A stretch of DNA of 64,000 bases from Lysinibacillus pakistanensis (GCA_001312325.1 BBDJ01000003.1:62001-126000); one strand, 5' to 3'. Counted from the first letter of the stretch, positions 31,518-42,320 are shown. Translations and numbers: made by a program. The notes: generated by a model from the sequence alone, not told the origin.

Positions 31518-32508
31518 ATGTTTATTCAACCAGAATGTCAATGGAAGCAGGAAAAAGGTTCAGCTATGCATCAATGGATTAAGCAAAAGGAGAATCCGCA
31601 TCCAAATGACGTAGATATTATCATATATGGAGCTTTATTATCGTATGCAAGTGATCCCTCGAAAAAGGCCCAATACCCAACAGCATTTAGAAAGGTATGG
31701 CCAAGCTTTCAATCCTATAATTTAGATGAGCAAGTCGATTTACGTTCATTGGCAGTCGTAGATGTCGGAGATGTAGCCATTCAACCAACAGATAGAATGC
31801 TTTCTGAATCGGCTATCGAGGCAGCAGCAGAAAATTTAAGTACAGCCTATCCAAAAAGCTTTACCTGTCTTCTAGGTGGAGATCATACTGTTACAGGTTG
31901 CTCGCTTAGAGGAATTAAGAATGCATTCCCACAGGAACGAATTGGTATTATTCAAATTGATACACATTTGGATGCTCGTAATCAAGAGGAAATTGGCTTA
32001 GCGATGGATTCCCCAATCCAGAAGCTGATAGCTGCAGGCACTGTAGAGGGGAGACATATCTATAATGTCGGATTACATGGCTTTTTTTAATTCACCTGAA
32101 ATGATTCAATATGCAAAAGAGCAAGGAATTCATATGATTACGTTAAAGCAGATGCGTCGTGATGGCATTCAGCTAACAATTCGTGAAATGCTACGTCAGC
32201 TGATGTATCAGGTAGATCGCATTTATGTGTCCGTAGATTTAGATGCCTTAGATATTACGTTCGCACCGGATGTCCCAGCAGCAACGCCAGGAGGATTAAC
32301 AGCCTATGAATTATTTGATATTTTAAAGCTCATTGGTGAAAATGAAGGTGTTCGTCATATTGACTTTGTTTACGCTGATCCAAAGGAAGGTGACCTACGT
32401 CCAGAAACAGTAAAGATGGGCGTAACCGCATTTCTACAATGGCTAACAGGTATTAAATTGGATCATCGTAATCGTCTAACAACAAAAACGAAAGCCTTGA
32501 TTAGGTAG
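31518..32508 (+). CDS. hutG: Formimidoylglutamase
   Basis: HutG hydrolyses N-formimidoyl-glutamate to glutamate and formamide and belongs to the arginase family with a two-manganese centre. Ligand motifs are LLGGDHTVT (His), IIQIDTHLDAR (Asp-x-His-x-Asp) and VSVDLDALD (Asp-x-Asp). Length about 329 residues. It starts 1 bp after hutI ends, which shows an operon. One extra T at 32082-32088 breaks the frame after YNVGLHGFF. Confidence 0.9.
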
Positions 32509-32712
32509 TGATATGATGAATGATTTACAATGAAATTTTAATCAAGCCTAGTATTAATCTCTCAGAGGATGTCACAGATTTGATTGAGCTAATCCAGACA
32601 CAATAATTACGCTGGAGCATAATTAATAATAGTTTGCTATAATAGAACAATGTTAATAATTAAGTGATGGATAAATACAATCATTGTATTGTTATAGAGA
32701 GGACTATTTATA

Positions 32713-33601
32713 ATGACAACGAAACCGAAATTACTGATAGTTGATGGCATGGCTCTTTTATTCCGTTCATTCTTTGCCTCGGCTGCGATGGGGCATTATA
32801 TTCGTCTTGCAGATGGTACGCCGACTAATGGTGCGCAAGGATTTGTGCGTCATGTACTAACCGCCCAATCTATTATGAGACCAACGCATCTTGCTGTTTG
32901 TTGGGATATGGGTGCACATACATTTCGCAATGAATTATTTGATGGCTATAAGGCAAATCGACCAGCACCACCAGATGAAATGCTACCACAATTCGATATG
33001 GCGAAAAATTTATCCCAACAAATCGGCTGGAAAAATTTTGGCGTTAAAGGGATGGAGGCTGACGATTTAATTGGCTCAATGATTACGAAATGGCAGGATG
33101 AGGCTGACATTACCGTAATTAGTGGGGATAAGGATTTACTGCAGCTTTTAAGACCATCAACAGAAATTGCTTTTACGAAAAAAAGGCTATACAGAGTACG
33201 ACGTATATACAGATGCACGCTTTAAAGAGGAGTATGGCATTGAGCCAATTCAATTTGCACAGGTTAAGGCATTTATGGGGGATACGAGTGATGGGTACCC
33301 AGGCGTTAAAGGCATTGGTCCGAAGCAGGCACTTACACTTATTCAAACATATGGCTCCATTGAAAATGTGCTGACATCATTAGATGAATTAAAGCCAGGT
33401 CAACGGACGAAAATTCAAGAAAATGTAGACATGCTAAAACTATCACACGAGCTTGCAACAATTCAAACAAATATACCAATTGATGCAGAATTCTCTCATC
33501 TCATAGTACCAAGCTATGAGCCACAATTGTTTAAAGAAATTGAGGAACGTGGTTTTACATTAATAGCCAAGCAGGCACGTTCATTGTATACACTAATTTA
33601 A
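32713..33601 (+). CDS. ypcP: 5'-3' exonuclease (PolA N-domain-like flap nuclease)
   Basis: This enzyme resembles the stand-alone 5'-3' exonuclease of Bacillus (YpcP), which removes RNA primers and flaps. The metal-binding motifs are LLIVDGMALLFRSFFAS, CWDMGAHTFRNELFDGYKAN, MEADDLIGS, TVISGDKDLLQLL, and the helix-hairpin-helix GDTSDGYPGVKGIGPKQAL. About 295 residues, no polymerase domain. One extra A at 33178-33184 breaks the frame. It stands alone with a terminator downstream at 33631-33661. Confidence 0.87.
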
Positions 33602-33630
33602 AAATTAAAAAAACACCATGGTTATCAAAC

Positions 33631-33661
33631 GCAGAGTATAGAATTATGCTCTGCTTTTTTT
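33631..33661 (+). terminator. Intrinsic terminator
   Basis: GCAGAG pairs with CTCTGC, with a T tract after it. Confidence 0.8.
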
Positions 33662-33673
33662 AATGAAAATTTT

Positions 33674-33702
33674 TGTAAACTTTTACGAATCTCAAACGAA
33701 TT
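33674..33702 (+). promoter_or_regulatory. Probable ECF-sigma autoregulatory promoter
   Basis: TGTAAAC (33674-33680), exactly 16 bases, then CGAATT (33697-33702) lies just upstream of the sigma gene. The AAC plus CGA pair with 16-bp spacing is the usual form of ECF-sigma promoters, so the sigma factor likely drives its own operon. This is an inference from spacing and motif form. Confidence 0.5.
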
Positions 33703-33731
33703 ATAGATGAATAAGTAAAGGAGGGGAAAGG

Positions 33732-34272
33732 TTGGTTGATTCGAATAACTTGGAATCAAGAATCGTTGAAATTTACAATTTGTATTATTTAGACGTGTAC
33801 AGATTTCTTGTTTGTTTTTCTGGAAATCAAAATGATGCGGAGGATTTAACGCAAGAAGTATTTATTCGGGTGTTAAAAAGCTTAACAAATTTTAATGGTA
33901 AGTATAATTTAAAAACATGGATTTTTTCAATCGCAAAACATGTTGCAGTTGATCATTATCGAAAAAAAACGGTTTGTCTCTTTATTTAAAGATATTTTTT
34001 TTAATCAATTGTCCTCGAATGAAAAGAAGCCAGATGAGGTATTTGAGGTAACGGAATTAAAGCGATGTATACATGAGGCCATTGCAAAATTAAAACCTAA
34101 TTACAGAGCAGTAATGATTCTTCGAGGCATTTCTGAATGCTCTATTAAAGAAACCTCCGATATTCTACAATGTAGTGAAGCTAAAGTGAAAGTTGATTAT
34201 CATAGAGCTTTAAAAGAGTTGAAAAGAAAACTGAATATTGACATAGAGGGGGTTTTGACAAATGCAAAATGA
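33732..34272 (+). CDS. ECF-type RNA polymerase sigma factor
   Basis: This sigma-70 factor has region 2 (IYNLYYLDVYRFLVCFSGNQ, NDAEDLTQEVFIRVL, TWIFSIAKHVAVDHYRKK) and region 4 (LKPNYRAVMILRGISECSIK, ETSDILQCSEAKVKVDYHRA, a helix-turn-helix). About 180 residues, no region 1 or 3, as expected for the ECF group. TTG 33732 follows GGAGGGG. One extra A at 33962-33969 breaks the frame after YRKK. Its stop overlaps the next gene by 11 bases; that gene takes the place normally held by the anti-sigma factor. Confidence 0.87.
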
Positions 34273-35166
34273 TAAAGAGATATTTGATCTGTTAAAAGAT
34301 TTGTACCCTCAGCATCCAAGCAAAAAAATTTGTTACTTTGACTGAAAACAAACTTAGACAACAAGCGCGAAGTATGAGTAAAAAAAGAATAATAACAAGA
34401 TTCTCTGTTATGACAAGTATTTTTTTTACTTTGTTCATTTATTTTTTTCGTGGTTAATTTTATCTAGCGAAGATAGCAAGGTTTCAATAGAAATCAATGG
34501 TTATGGAGCAGCATCGTCTAATGCAATAGACGAAAAAGAGCCTGTAGTATATATTTATCATTCACATAATACAGAATCATTTATTCCAGAACTTCAAACA
34601 AAAAAATCTAATCAGATGTTTAGTCATACTAAAAATGTAACATTGGTTGGAAAAGAGTTAAGTAAAGCATTAAAAAAAATTGCAGATTGAAGCAATTCAT
34701 GATGAAACAGATATAGCTGGAATCTTAAAACGAAAAGGCTTACCATTTTCAGATTCGTATAAAGTATCAGGGGAAAATTTACAACAAGCATTAGCTGAAC
34801 ATAATAGTATACGGATGATTTTTGATATACATCGAGATTCTCTGAAAAGACAAGATTCAACGATTGAAATTAAAGGGGAAAATTATGCAAGAATTCAATT
34901 TACCATATCAAAAACAAGCGAAAACTATGAAGTGAACAAAAAAATTTGCAACACAGCTTCATAAGCAACTGGAGGAACTATATCCAGGACTTTCGAGGGG
35001 TGTAGAAGAAAAGGAAATAACTCCTGAAAATACTTATAATCAAGAGCTTCATGATAATTCTATTTTATTAAATATTGGAAGTATAGAAAATACGCTGGAA
35101 GAGACGTATAGAACAACTGATATTTTTGCACAAGTTGTAAAAAATTATCTTGAGGGGAGGAATTAA
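34262..35166 (+). CDS. SpoIIP-domain protein with anti-sigma-like N-terminus
   Basis: SpoIIP is an amidase/endopeptidase that cleaves septal peptidoglycan. The C-terminal domain shows VVYIYHSHNTESFIPEL (metal His-x-His), NVTLVGKELSKAL, IRMIFDIHRDSL, YPGLSRGVEEKE, YNQELHDN and ILLNIGSIENTLEETYRTTD with the conserved Glu, so the catalytic set looks complete. Before it lie about 50 cytoplasmic residues (MQNDKEIFDLLKDLYPQHPS, FVTLTENKLRQQARSMSKKR) and one membrane helix, the layout of an anti-sigma factor. Length about 300 residues. Breaks lie at 34322-34328, 34420-34427, 34672-34679 and 34938-34944. It overlaps the sigma gene, so sigma release may be tied to peptidoglycan binding or cleavage. 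Confidence 0.8.
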
Positions 35167-35174
35167 GAGCATAT

Positions 35175-35697
35175 CTAAACTAAGCAGGCAAGCATAGGCG
35201 TGATTTTTATAAAGCTCAATACTTTCTCATTATCCTTAAATAAGGCTGTTCGGATTTTACTTTCGCGATTAGGACCACCATTATCGTGGAAAATTAACAA
35301 CAGCTCATCATCTCGTATTTCATAGCCAATAAGAGGTACCCAGTGATAGGCAAAGGTAGATTTTTTTATCTCGCCAATTCAGGCTGAAATAGCGGTCAAA
35401 GCGTATGGCTACAGGACGGCCCGCATCAATTTCCTGTAGTGCCTCCTTTAATGAACAATTACGGATATCCCATGTTGGATGGAGGCGGCGAAGATTACGA
35501 ATGAGGCGCCATTTAAATAACCCAATCTTTGTACCACCAAGGAGTTTATAAAGCTCATTTATCGAAGGAGCTGACTCGTCTAAATAGTTTAAAATTACAT
35601 GTACAGTTGTAGGTCCACAGGCAGAATTTCGATAGTTTGGCGAAATGGTTGCATCGTATTGTGATTTCCCATGTAAGGATAGTTGTTGGCGCATCAT
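35175..35697 (-). CDS. C39-like cysteine peptidase family protein
   Basis: The sequence has a papain-like C39_2 pattern: NSACGPTTVHVILNYL with the likely nucleophile Cys, then AYHWVPLIGYEIRDDELLLI with His, and FHDNGG with the Asp/Asn. It has no signal peptide or membrane helix. The start ATG 35697 is chosen because AAAGGAG lies 5 bases upstream. One extra T at 35361-35367 breaks the frame. It converges on the SpoIIP gene with an 8-bp gap. Its target is unknown. Confidence 0.75.
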
Positions 35698-35814
35698 ATT
35701 CTCCTTTGTAACAAGAGCCACATTTCAAAAGAAATGCAGCTCTTGTACTGTTTTTGTGACTGTTGCTTGCGGCTTTTACATTTCAGACAATTATACAATT
35801 TTTAGTCCAGCTAA

Positions 35815-36132
35815 TTATTGCTGTATAGATAAGAAATCCGTTACTTGCTGAGGTGTTTTTGCATTAGCACTATGTAAGTGTGCTAATTTTTCACCGTTTT
35901 GGAAAATTAATAGGCTTGGAATACCCATAACATCATATTTGTCAGCAATTTCTGGTAGCTCATCACGGTTCAGCTCGTACCAATCATATTGGCTGTATTC
36001 CTCAATAATTGGATCGATGAACATATTCATACGTGTACAATCAGGGCACCAGCCAGCATAGAACTTCACGAGTACCTTTTGGTCACCAGAGATCAGTTCA
36101 TTAAATTGTTCAGCAGTAGTAATTGTTTTCAT
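35815..36132 (-). CDS. Thioredoxin family protein with CPDC site
   Basis: The intact 105-residue protein has LVKFYAGWCPDCTRMNMFID, a thioredoxin fold with the active-site pair CPDC, and VMGIPSLLIFQNG with the cis-Pro. The atypical dipeptide PD instead of GP suggests a redox potential unlike housekeeping thioredoxin. ATG 36132 follows AAGGAGAGTG; a longer reading upstream has no site. Confidence 0.85.
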   Translation of the reverse strand: MKTITTAEQFNELISGDQKVLVKFYAGWCPDCTRMNMFIDPIIEEYSQYDWYELNRDELPEIADKYDVMGIPSLLIFQNGEKLAHLHSANAKTPQQVTDFLSIQQ

Positions 36133-36476
36133 TAGTATTTCACTCTCCTTGCTTTCCATTCTACACATTTTTTTACGTATCCTGAAAGTTTCTGTTTGGG
36201 ATAATTGATAGCTACTTACTGTCCTGTTTTTGCTCGTAAAAAACAAAAAAAAAGTTGTATACTGCAAAAATAAATGAAGAAAAAAAGATTGCTAAATTAG
36301 ACAAAATAATCTACACTAAAAACAGAAAAAGTAGTTTTATCTTCATTTAGTATTGATAATTGCTGAACGAAGATAGGCCTTAGTTGTATGTCACAGATGT
36401 TAGGCTGGATTAAGCTAGTCATACATATAAATCTTGACAAAAATACACGAAGGCAAACTTGATATTTTTGGCCAAA

Positions 36477-36494
36477 TGAATGGCTATTCATTCA
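36477..36494 (+). promoter_or_regulatory. FadR-type operator before fadN
   Basis: TGAATGGCTATTCATTCA matches the Bacillus FadR (TetR family) consensus TGAATGAxTAxTCATTCA with one change. A TTGACA at 36434-36439 is the likely -35 box. FadR releases this site when long-chain acyl-CoA is present, so the fad operon should be induced by fatty acids. Confidence 0.75.
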
Positions 36495-36519
36495 ATGGGA
36501 GAATAAGGGGGAATTGCTT

Positions 36520-38907
36520 GTGACTTACAATATTAAAAAAGCAGCTGTTCTAGGTTCAGGTGTTATGGGCTCTGGTATTGCTGCACATTTAGCAAACATC
36601 GGTATTCCAACACTATTATTAGACATTGCACCGAAAGAACTAACAGCAGACGAAGAGGCAAAGGGCCTTTCTCTAGAACATCCTGCTGTAAGAAATCGTA
36701 TTGTTAATGGGGCGCTTCAAAAGTTAGTAAAGCAAAAACCAGCACCACTTACTTCTAAGAAAAATTTATCACTACTAACGGTCGGCAACTTTGAGGATGA
36801 TTTAGGGAAGTTAAAAGATGTGGATTGGATTATTGAAGTTGTCGTTGAAAATTTAGCAATTAAGCAAAGTCTTTACGAAAAAAATCGACGCTGTCAGAAC
36901 ACCAGGAACAATTGTTAGTTCAAACACTTCTGGTATTAGCATTAATGCAATGGCTGAAGGGCGCTCAGAAGATTTTCAAAAGCATTTCTTGGGTACTCAT
37001 TTCTTCAACCCGCCACGCTATTTAAAATTACTTGAAGTCATTCCAGCCAATACAACAGCATCAGAGGTTGTAAGCTTTATGAAAACATTTGGCGAGGATG
37101 TGCTTGGAAAAGGTGTGGTACTTGCCAAGGATACACCAAACTTTATTGCCAATCGTATTGGAACGTACGGCTTACTAATCACTTTACAAGAAATGGTGAA
37201 GGGGAATTATTCAGTGGGTGAGGTGGATTCTGTAACGGGTCCATTAATCGGTCGTCCCAAATCTGCAACCTTCCGTACTTTAGATGTTGTTGGCTTAGAT
37301 ACATTTATCCACGTAGCGAAAAATGTTTATGATCAAACTACTGGTGAAGAACAGCAAGTATTTGCAGTACCAGAATTCCTACAGAAAATGGTGGAGAATG
37401 GCTGGCTAGGTGCAAAATCTGGTCAAGGCTTCTTCTTAAAACAAGGGAAAGAAATACTTGAAATTGATCCAAACACATTAGAATATAGCCCAGTTAAAAA
37501 AATTAAAAACACCTTCTATTGAAATGGCAAAACAAATGCGCGGTCTAGCTAATAAGGTAAAAGCTTTAACATATGCTAAAGATCGTACAGGAGAATTACT
37601 ATGGGGTATCTTCGCTCCAACACTCATATACTCTGCACAACTGCATGGCGAAATTGCTGATGATATCGTAGCAATTGATAATGCCATGAAATGGGGCTTC
37701 GGCTGGCAACAAGGTCCATTTGAAATATGGGATGCGCTTGGCGTGAAAGATTCCGTAGCAAAAATGGAGGCTGAGGGTCGTGAAGTACCTGCATTTGTGA
37801 AAGAAATGTTAGCAAATGGCTTTGACACTTTCTATACAGAAATTGATGGTGATTTAGCGTACTACAATGGTTCCGAATATGTAAAGGTACCAGTGAATGA
37901 AAAGGAAATTAACGTAAAACGCTATAAGAAAAAGCATGGTGTTATTAAATCAAACACAGGTGCTAGCTTAATAGACTTAGGTGATGGCATTGCCTTACTT
38001 GAGTTCCATTCCCAATCGAATGCTATTGGTTTAGATATTATCCAAATGATTAATTTTGCGGTGGATGAAGTAGAGGCCAACTATAAGGCTTAGTCATCGG
38101 TAATCAAGGGAAAAACTTCTGTGTTGGTGCAAATCTAGGCATGATTTTAGTAGAAGCACAGGATGATAATATTTTTGAGCTAGATTTCGTGATTAAAGCT
38201 TTCCAAGATGCGATGCAAAAAAATTAAATACTCTCGTAAGCCTGTTGTCGCAGCACCGTTTGCCATGACACTTGGTGGTGGAGCAGAAGTATGCTTACCA
38301 GCTGCACATATTCAAGCAACGATGGAAACCTATATGGGATTAGTGGAAGTGGGCGTTGGCTTAATTCCTGGAGGAGGCGGCAATAAAGCACTCTATCAAA
38401 AATTCCTTAAAGGTTTACCAAATGGTGTTGAGGTAGACTATCAACATATTGCTAATAAAGTATTTGAAACGATTGCGATGGCAAAAGTTTCAACATCTGG
38501 TGAAGAAGCACGTGAGAATAACTTCTTAGACTTTGCTGATGGGATTTCTGTTAATCCAGATCACCAACTATATGATGCAAAACAAGCTGCACTAGCGCTT
38601 TATGAGGCAGGCTATCAACCACCTGTACCTACGAAAGTTCCCGTAGTTGGTGCATCAGGTTACGGTACGCTATTAATCGGTGCGCAAGGATTATTTGAAT
38701 CAGGCTATATTAGTGAACACGATTTAAAAATCGCTAAAAAAATTAGCGTATGTCATTGCTGGTGGAAAAGTTCCATATGGCACTTTAGTCGATGAACAAT
38801 ATCTATTAAACCTAGAGCGTGAGGCATTCCTAAGCTTGGTTGCAGATCCTCTTTCTCAGCAAAGAATGCAGCACATGCTGTTAAAAGGGAAACCACTCCG
38901 TAACTAA
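36520..38907 (+). CDS. fadN: 3-hydroxyacyl-CoA dehydrogenase/enoyl-CoA hydratase
   Basis: FadN carries two steps of beta-oxidation. The N-terminal half is the NAD-dependent dehydrogenase ([20 protein letters not shown], then [20 protein letters not shown] and [13 protein letters not shown]). The C-terminal third is a crotonase fold ([18 protein letters not shown] oxyanion part, [19 protein letters not shown]). Length about 795 residues, as in Bacillus. GTG 36520 is favoured over TTG 36514 by its spacing from AAGGGGG. A runs at 36878-36884, 37496-37502, 38217-38223 and 38736-38742 each hold one extra base; at about 38086 one A is missing (AACTATAAAGGCTTA expected). It heads the fadN-fadA-fadE operon under a FadR site. 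Confidence 0.92.
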
Positions 38908-38955
38908 TAGAAGAATTAGACAAATCTTGCACATGAAACAAAGGGGGATTATACG

Positions 38956-40128
38956 ATGCGTGAAGCCGTTATTGTAGCAGGAGCACGAACTCCAATTGGA
39001 AAAGCAAAAAAAAGGTTCTTTAGCAACAGTGAGACCAGATGACTTTGGTGCCGTAGTTGTCAAAGAAACATTAAAAAGAGCTGGCTATGAAGGGCCAATT
39101 GATGATTTGATTTTAGGTTGTGCTATGCCAGAAGCTGAGCAGGGAATGAATGTAGCACGCAGTATTGGCGCACTTGCAGGATTACCAGATACAACACCAG
39201 CACTAACTATTAATAGATTCTGTTCATCAGCTTACAAGCAATTGCCTATGCAGCAGAACGAATTATGCTAGGTCATTCAAAGGCGATACTTGCTGGTGGC
39301 GTCGAGTCAATGAGTATGGTGCCAATGGTAGGGAATACGCCACGCTTAAATCCGACTTTAGCTGAAACAGCTCCTCAATATTATATGGGAATGGGTCATA
39401 CAGCTGAGGAAGTAGCACGTCAATACAATGTTAGTCGAGAGGATCAAGATGCCTTTGCCGTTCGTTCACATGCGCTTGCAGAAAAGGCGATTAAAGAAGG
39501 AAAGTTCAATGATGAGATTGTTCCAGTAGAGGTGGAGCAGCATTTCGTGGATGCTAACAATAAACCACAAGTGAAGAAATTCACGTTTAGTATGGATGAG
39601 GGTGTACGTCCAGGTACATCTGTTGAAGGTTTAGCAAAGCTACGTCCAGCCTTCCATGTAAAAGGTAGTGTGACAGCTGGAAATGCCTCTCAAACATCTG
39701 ATGGAGCAGCAGCTGTCCTAGTGATGGATCGGGAGGAGGCTGACAAGCAGGGACTTACGCCAATGGCAAAATTCCTAGGCTTTGCTGTTGGGGGTGTACC
39801 TCCTGAAGTAATGGGTATAGGGCCAATCGTGGCAGTACCCAAAGCGTTAGAAATTGCAGGATTATCAATAGATGACATCGATTTATGGGAAATTAATGAA
39901 GCATTTGCCTCACAATCTTTACAGGTTGTACGTCATTTAGGCATCGACCAAGAAAAAGTAAATGTGAATGGTGGTGCCATTGCATTAGGTCACCCACTAG
40001 GCGCAACAGGAGCTATTTTAACTTTAAAGCTTATTCATGAATTGAAGCGTCAAGGTAAGAAATATGGAGTTGTGACAATGTGTATTGGCGGCGGCATGGG
40101 TGCTGCAGGCGTATTTGAAATTCTATAA
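38956..40128 (+). CDS. fadA: Acetyl-CoA acyltransferase (3-ketoacyl-CoA thiolase)
   Basis: FadA splits 3-ketoacyl-CoA with CoA into acetyl-CoA and a shortened acyl-CoA. It has [20 protein letters not shown], the nucleophile Cys in [33 protein letters not shown] with the catalytic His, and [16 protein letters not shown] with the second Cys. The length is about 390 residues. One extra A at 39006-39013 and a missing G at about 39230 (TCAGGCTTACAA expected) break it. It follows fadN by 48 bp in the same operon. Confidence 0.92.
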
Positions 40129-40373
40129 TTTTTCGCTAGATAAGCTTGAGGTGTACTGTTTACGGTTGCCTCCGAACATTGTATATTTCAAGCTTTTCTA
40201 TATATTTTCATCGTGATTGAAGCGTCAATTTATGACCGCTAAATCTAGAAAAGGCCCAGCGGATGTCACAGATTTTGAAAAGGAGCTTTTCGAGCAAAGT
40301 CTGAACGCAATTATGCTGAGGTGTAAATTAGGGATTAAACAATCAAAATTGATATATGTGGGAGGAATTAATC

Positions 40374-42158
40374 ATGACAGAAAAAACAACGGATTTTATT
40401 AAAGGCGGCGGATTTCTTGTTGAAGATGTGGAATTAGATCGTGTGTTTACACCTGAAGATTTCACAGATGAGCATAAAATGATTGCAAAAACGACAGAAG
40501 AATATGTAACAAATGAAGTGCTACCAGTTGTTGAAAACTTAGAGCATCATGAATTTGAGCATTCAGTTCGTCTTCTAAAGAGTGCTGGTGAGCTAGGTTT
40601 ACTAGGTGCAGATGTACCTGAAGAATATGAGGCTTAGGATTAGACAAAGTATCCTCTGCCTTAATCGCAGAAAAAAATGTCCGTAGCGGGTGGTTTCTCA
40701 ATTACGCATGGTGCACATGTCGGTATTGGTTCATTACCAATTGTACTGTTTGGTAATGAAGAGCAAAAGCAAAAATACTTACCAAAGCTAGCATCAGGTG
40801 AATTAATTGCTGCCTATGCATTAACAGAGCCAGGTTCTGGTTCAGACGCATTAGGGGCAAAAACAACTGCAAAATTAAATGATGCAGGTACGCATTATAT
40901 TCTAAATGGTGAAAAGCAATGGATTACAAACGCCGGCTTTGCTGATGTATTTGTCGTGTACGCTAAAATCGATGGCGATAAATTCACTGCATTTATCGTA
41001 GAACGTGCATTCAATGGCGTGTCAGTAGGACCTGAAGAGAAGAAAATGGGGATTAAATCTTCATCCACTCGTACATTAGTGTTAGAGGATGCAGAAGTGC
41101 CTGTAGAAAATTTATTAGGTGAAATTGGCCGTGGGCATGTGATTGCCTTTAATATTTTAAATATTGGTCGTTATAAGCTAGGCGTTGGTACAATTGGTGG
41201 ATCTAAGCGTGCATTAGAGCTAGCGATTCAATATACAAACCAACGTCAGCAATTTAAAACAAAGCTGTCTGATTTCAATTTAACAAAAGAAAAATTATCA
41301 ACAATGGCTTCTCAATTATATGCATCTGAGTCATTAAACTACCGTACTGTAGGCTTATTTGAGGATCGCTTAAGTCAGTTAAACCCTGAGGAGCAAAAGC
41401 AAGGAACGGTAATTGCCGGTGCTATTGCTGAATATGCGATTGAATGCTCAATTGCCAAAGTGTTTGGTTCAGAAACATTAGATTATATTGCAGATGAAGC
41501 GGTGCAATTACATGGTGGCTACGGCTTTATGGCTGAATACGAGGTAGAGCGAATTTATCGCGATTCTCGTATTAATCGAATTTTTGAAGGAACAAATGAA
41601 ATTAACCGCATGATTGTGCCAGGTACATTTATGAAGAAGGCTATAAAGGGTGAGCTTCCACTATTACAAGTAGCCCAAAATTTACAGCAGGAGCTGCTTA
41701 TGCTAATGCCTGAAGATATAGGCACAGAGCCACTAGCACAAGAAAAATACCTTGTGAAAAATGCAAAGAAAATCGCAGTATTAGCAGCGGGATTAGCAGC
41801 ACAACGCTTTGGTCCGAAGCTTGATCAGGAGCAAGAGGTATTGGTAAATATTGCGAATATCGCAAACCAACTATTCGCTATGGAATCAGCTGTCTTACGT
41901 ACAGAAAAAGCGATTACTCGTGATGGTGCTGAAAAAGCTCATCAAAAATTATTGTACACTCAAATCTTCTGTCAAGAAGCATTTGCAGAAATTGAAAAAG
42001 AGGCAAAAGATACAATTCTTGCTTCAGCTGACGGAGATGCAGCGCGCATGACGTTATCTGCACTACGTAAGCTAACACGTAATAATCCTTACAACTTAAT
42101 TGCGAAGAAACGTGAAGCATCAGTTAAGTTGATTGACGCAGAAAAATATGTAGTGTAA
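40374..42158 (+). CDS. fadE: Acyl-CoA dehydrogenase
   Basis: FadE introduces the trans-2 double bond in acyl-CoA with FAD. Markers are AYALTEPGSGSDALGAKTTA (FAD binding), WITNAGFADVFVVYAK, FNILNIGRYKLGVG, LHGGYGFMAEYEVERIYRDS, and FEGTNEINRM with the catalytic-base region. The C-terminal extension of some 150 residues after that is normal for this FadE group of about 590 residues. GGAGG lies before ATG 40374. A G is missing at about 40631 (GAGGGCTTAGGA expected) and one A too many at 40671-40677. Confidence 0.92.
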
Positions 42159-42165
42159 TAAATCA

Positions 42166-42202
42166 AACAGCCTAGCTATCTGTAATAGATAGCTAGGCTG
42201 TT
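42166..42202 (+). terminator. Terminator of the fad operon
   Basis: A perfect 15-bp-arm hairpin (AACAGCCTAGCTATC and GATAGCTAGGCTGTT), with a short T-rich end. Confidence 0.85.
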
Positions 42203-42215
42203 TGTGGGTGAGAAG

Positions 42216-42320
42216 GATAGATTTGCAAAAGCAACTGATAGAAACAGTTAAGTGAAGGATAGAATTAAGAAAGTGACGGATAGAATTAAGAAAGAAATGG
42301 ATAGACTGTAGTAGAAGCCT
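42216..42320. repeat. Tandem array of five 21-bp units
   Basis: Five units of exactly 21 bases, each starting GATAGA: GATAGAATTAAGAAAGTGAC and its relatives, each plus one base. It lies just after the fadE terminator. The period equals that of the arrays at 18577 and 25643. Confidence 0.85.

Noticed and set aside
33972..34427. Programmed frameshifting in the sigma/SpoIIP operon
   Set aside because: The same type of A/T-run break occurs in dozens of unrelated genes, so a general sequence error is the simpler explanation.
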